DNA of 64,000 nucleotides from Clostridiales bacterium (lineage in GTDB: Bacteria; Bacillota; Clostridia; Oscillospirales; Acutalibacteraceae), in NCBI GenBank assembly GCA_019422525.1, contig JAHZDE010000009.1, forward strand, positions 41,929 to 105,928, given 5' to 3'. The position numbers were made by a program, and so were the translations under genes. Below are positions 61,992-64,000 of this stretch, in pieces (position 1 is the first letter of the stretch; the number at the start of each line of letters is the position of its first letter). The notes beneath the pieces were generated by a model. That model made no database searches, had not been told where the DNA came from, and saw only the letters and a program-made list of their open reading frames with translations.

Positions 61992-63281
61992 TTATCCCTC
62001 CCTGATGGCATCAAAGCCATGCTGCAGGTCTGCTATGATATCGTCAATGTGTTCTGTCCCAATGGACAGCCGAATGGTGTTGGGTTGTATATTCTGGGCT
62101 GCCAGTTCCTCTGGTGTAAGCTGGCTGTGGGTGGTGGTTGCCGGATGAATCACAAGGCTTTTCACGTCGGCAACATTGGCAAGAAGAGAAAAAATTTGCA
62201 GGCTGTCAATAAATTGGTGCGCCTCTTTTTCTCCACCCTTTATATTGAAAGTAAAAATGGAGCCTCCTCCATGGGGAAAATACTTCTGATATAATGCATG
62301 GTCGGGATGGTCGGGCAAGGACGGGTGATGGACCTTTTCCACTTGGGGATGGTTTGCCAGAAATGCAACCACTTGCTTCGTATTTTCCCCGTGACGCTGG
62401 ATGCGCAGGGACAAAGTCTCAATCCCCTGCAAAAGAAGGAAAGCGGCAAAGGGAGAAATGCAGGCTCCTGTATCCCGAAGAAGGATCGCCCGAATATAGG
62501 TGACAAAGGCAGCGTTCCCGGCCGCTTGCACAAAGGATACCCCATGATAGCTTGGGTTGGGAGATGCAATGGCCGGATAGTTTCCCGAAGAGGCCCAGTC
62601 GAACTTGCCGGAATCCACTATGATTCCCCCCAGCGTAGTGCCGTGGCCTCCCAAGAATTTGGTGGCGGAGTGCACCACGATGTCCGCGCCATGCTCAATG
62701 GGGCGAATCAAATAAGGTGTGCCAAACGTATTGTCAACGACCAAAGGCAGACCGTGACGGTGGGCCAGTTCCGCCAGGGCGTCTATATCGGGAATGTCAC
62801 TGTTAGGGTTGCCCAGCGTTTCAATATAAATGGCCCGCGTGTTGGGCTGGATGGCTCGTTCCACTTCGTCCAGGCTGTGAATATCGACAAACGTGGCTGT
62901 GATGCCAAAATTGGGCAGTGTATGGGCCAGCAGATTATAGCTTCCACCGTAAATAGTCTTTTGGGCCACTATATGGCCGCCGTTTTGTGCCAGTGCTTCG
63001 ATGGTATACGTAATAGCTGCTGCACCTGACGCCAATGCCAATGCTGCGGAACCGCCTTCCAAAGCGGCGATCCGTTTTTCCAGCACCTCTTGGGTGGAAT
63101 TGGTCAGACGGCCATAAATATTTCCGGAAGCTTCCAGGCTAAACCGGGCAGCGGCTTGGGCACAATTGGGAAACACATAAGAAGTAGTAGCATAAATCGG
63201 CACTGCCCGGGCATCAGTGGCAGAGTCCGGGGATTCCTGGCCTACATGGAGCTGAAGGGTTTCAAATTTTAAAGTAGACAT
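61992..63281 (-). CDS. metY: O-acetylhomoserine sulfhydrylase-type enzyme (MetY/Cys-Met PLP family)
   Basis: 429-aa Cys/Met-metabolism PLP enzyme making homocysteine (or cysteine) from an O-acetylated substrate and sulfide. Start ATG 63281 follows AAAGGA. It has FETLQLHVGQESPDS, YGRLTNSTQEVLEKRIAALEG, the PLP lysine in VVHSATKFLGGHGT and the late TTTHSQLTPEEL. Its length and the TLQLHVGQ start favour MetY over MetB/MetC. First gene of the cysteine/Fe-S operon. Confidence 0.93.
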   Translation of the reverse strand: MSTLKFETLQLHVGQESPDSATDARAVPIYATTSYVFPNCAQAAARFSLEASGNIYGRLTNSTQEVLEKRIAALEGGSAALALASGAAAITYTIEALAQNGGHIVAQKTIYGGSYNLLAHTLPNFGITATFVDIHSLDEVERAIQPNTRAIYIETLGNPNSDIPDIDALAELAHRHGLPLVVDNTFGTPYLIRPIEHGADIVVHSATKFLGGHGTTLGGIIVDSGKFDWASSGNYPAIASPNPSYHGVSFVQAAGNAAFVTYIRAILLRDTGACISPFAAFLLLQGIETLSLRIQRHGENTKQVVAFLANHPQVEKVHHPSLPDHPDHALYQKYFPHGGGSIFTFNIKGGEKEAHQFIDSLQIFSLLANVADVKSLVIHPATTTHSQLTPEELAAQNIQPNTIRLSIGTEHIDDIIADLQHGFDAIREG

Positions 63282-63459
63282 GATATCGATTCCTTTCGTT
63301 TTAAATGGAAACTGTGGTTTCGGCGAATCCTTTTCCTCTACACATTCGTCCAAAACGAAAGTTGGCTCTTACAAGTTTTTCAAAACAGTGTCCCATTGGC
63401 CATACCTGCCCTTTCAAAATCCGTAAGCCTCACAAAGAAGCTTGAAAAGATTTTTATTT

Positions 63460-63474
63460 ACCTACTTATTAGGT
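63460..63474. promoter_or_regulatory. Palindrome downstream of the metY -10 box
   Basis: ACCTA-N5-TAGGT, placed just after the -10 box, sharing its half-sites with the palindrome over the -35 box. It is a candidate operator for an Rrf2-family repressor. Confidence 0.6.
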
Positions 63475-63481
63475 TGGTATT

Positions 63482-63515
63482 ATTATATTCCTACTTACCT
63501 ACTATGTCAATAGGT
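63482..63515 (-). promoter_or_regulatory. metY-cysK-iscSU promoter with overlapping palindrome
   Basis: TTGACA (63505-63510), a 17-base spacer and TATAAT (63482-63487) on the minus strand. A 19-base palindrome ACCTA-N9-TAGGT (63497-63515) covers the -35 box, and extra TAGG half-sites lie in the spacer. The transcript leader to metY is about 195 bases and shows no recognised riboswitch. Confidence 0.85.
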
Positions 63516-63587
63516 TAAAAGGAAATTTTTAACTTCCTCCCCACCCAGCTCAAAACAGCAGATATAGGTAGAAAGGAAGTTCAGAAG

Positions 63588-63637
63588 AAAATAAAAAAAT
63601 CCGAACCCATTTCCTTAATGGAAATAAGTTCGGATTC
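63588..63637 (-). terminator. Terminator upstream of the metY promoter
   Basis: Stem AATCCGAAC...GTTCGGATT with inner ATTTCC/GGAAAT, and a T-run only on the minus strand (TTTTTTATTTTC). It would stop minus-strand transcription arriving from the right edge. The source gene would lie beyond what looks like an inserted element. Confidence 0.75.
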
Positions 63638-63645
63638 TATTGATT

Positions 63646-63659
63646 TGGTCCGAGTGGCG
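63646..63659 (-). other. Possible tRNA 3'-end remnant / attachment site
   Basis: On the minus strand this reads CGCCACTCGGACCA, the form of a tRNA acceptor end with CCA. No tRNA body follows (the T-arm is absent). It lies at the junction between the metY region and element-like sequence, so it may be part of an att site, or chance. Confidence 0.3.
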
Positions 63660-63744
63660 ATACAGAACTTTTTGAAAAACCCAGTAATATCAATGGTTTT
63701 CGGGCATCCGAACAGAAAAATATCTTGCATATCCCCCCACATTA

Positions 63745-63775
63745 GGGCGGCTGTTTTGAAGCAGCCGCCCTTTTT
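63745..63775 (+). terminator. Strong plus-strand terminator before the element gene
   Basis: Nine-pair stem GGGCGGCTG with CAGCCGCCC, then TTTTT. It probably insulates the gene starting at 63951. The rest of 63776-63950 holds a further GGGCGG/CCGCCC inverted repeat and no gene I can support. Confidence 0.85.
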
Positions 63776-63950
63776 CTACCCCTAAATCCAGTGTGCGTTT
63801 TAGGGTGGAAAATCCCCTGTTTTTTCGCCTGTGGGCGGCGAAAGTGAAACCGCCCATATTCTTTCCCCCATGGGAGGCGGGGTGGTGATACAGGGGCAAA
63901 AATCTGCCGAAACGAACACTTTTCAAAACCGAAGGAAGGAGGTATTCAAC

Positions 63951-64000
63951 ATGGCGGTATTCCGCATTGAGAAAACCCGCGACTACACGGTGATGTCCAA
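63951..64000 (+). CDS. Start of an integrative-element helix-turn-helix/replication-type protein, partial
   Basis: Only 16 residues are in the window, MAVFRIEKTRDYTVMS, cut by the right edge. This N-terminus matches what I know of ICE- and plasmid-borne helix-turn-helix (replication-initiator-like) proteins of Clostridia. AAGGAGG lies seven bases before the ATG. The identification rests on a short stretch. Confidence 0.6.
   Translation, partial: MAVFRIEKTRDYTVMS

Noticed and set aside
63646..63659. Complete tRNA gene at the 14-base acceptor-like string
   Set aside because: No T-arm, anticodon arm or matching 5' acceptor strand is found at tRNA spacing, so only a possible remnant is reported.
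63690..63926. 78-codon minus-strand frame near the right edge
   Set aside because: It runs through a terminator and an inverted repeat and has no ribosome binding site or known family.

Overview
The window looks like the chromosome of an anaerobic Clostridia species (Bacillota), probably an Oscillospirales/Ruminococcaceae-type gut bacterium. The evidence is strong AGGAGG-type ribosome binding sites, a T-box leader, a TPP riboswitch, an L20-type infC leader, Rrf2/IscR-linked cysteine and Fe-S genes, DUF4317 and DUF3783 proteins, a PQTGD-type sorting signal and the gene order dprA-topA-trmFO-plsX-rnc-(radical SAM)-smc-ftsY. The species cannot be named from sequence reading alone.

Layout: 1-2527 holds a copper operon (csoR-copA, minus strand, copA cut by the left edge) with two CsoR-type operators. 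2644-4002 is a GH32 fructosidase. 4083-9088 is a thiamine operon, promoter-TPP riboswitch-thiS-thiF-thiG-thiH-tenI-thiC. 9085-10701 is a wall-anchored surface protein. 11007-17108 carries a URO-D family protein, DUF4317 and DUF3783 proteins, an aconitase-family hydratase and a methyltransferase. 17200-32831 is a long, mostly housekeeping minus-strand block (HD protein, DUF3592, nadD, yhbY, rdgB, ftsY, smc, radical SAM, rnc, plsX, trmFO, topA, dprA, a SpoU methyltransferase). 32906-34264 is rplT-rpmI-infC with an attenuator leader and an AUU start on infC. 34358-41639 (plus strand) holds a DUF421/DUF4363 pair, then molybdenum cofactor synthesis and molybdate import (MoeA-like, moaC, moaA, MOSC-MogA fusion, modABC). 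41851-44414 holds an epimerase and a thiE-thiD fusion. 44568-50668 is acyl-CoA ligase, XRE-cupin regulator, leuS, rsfS and yqeK, headed by a leucine-type T-box.

50715-58696 is the most unusual part: three tandem paralogous genes, each encoding two TIR-like domains, a Sel1-like segment and a tandem array of 47-residue TPR-like units (6, 8 and 8 full units). Each has its own copy of one conserved promoter. 58897-63515 is a cysteine/Fe-S operon (metY-cysK-iscS-iscU-iscR) whose promoter is overlaid by palindromes suited to an Rrf2-family regulator. The last ~350 bases look like the edge of an integrative/conjugative element.

Thiamine supply is split: the riboswitch operon makes thiazole and HMP phosphates, and the thiE-thiD fusion at 42978 supplies HMP-P kinase and the coupling enzyme. 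Cysteine made by metY/cysK can feed IscS, which supplies sulfur for Fe-S clusters and possibly also for ThiS and molybdopterin. No CRISPR array, rRNA gene, complete tRNA gene or insertion sequence was seen.
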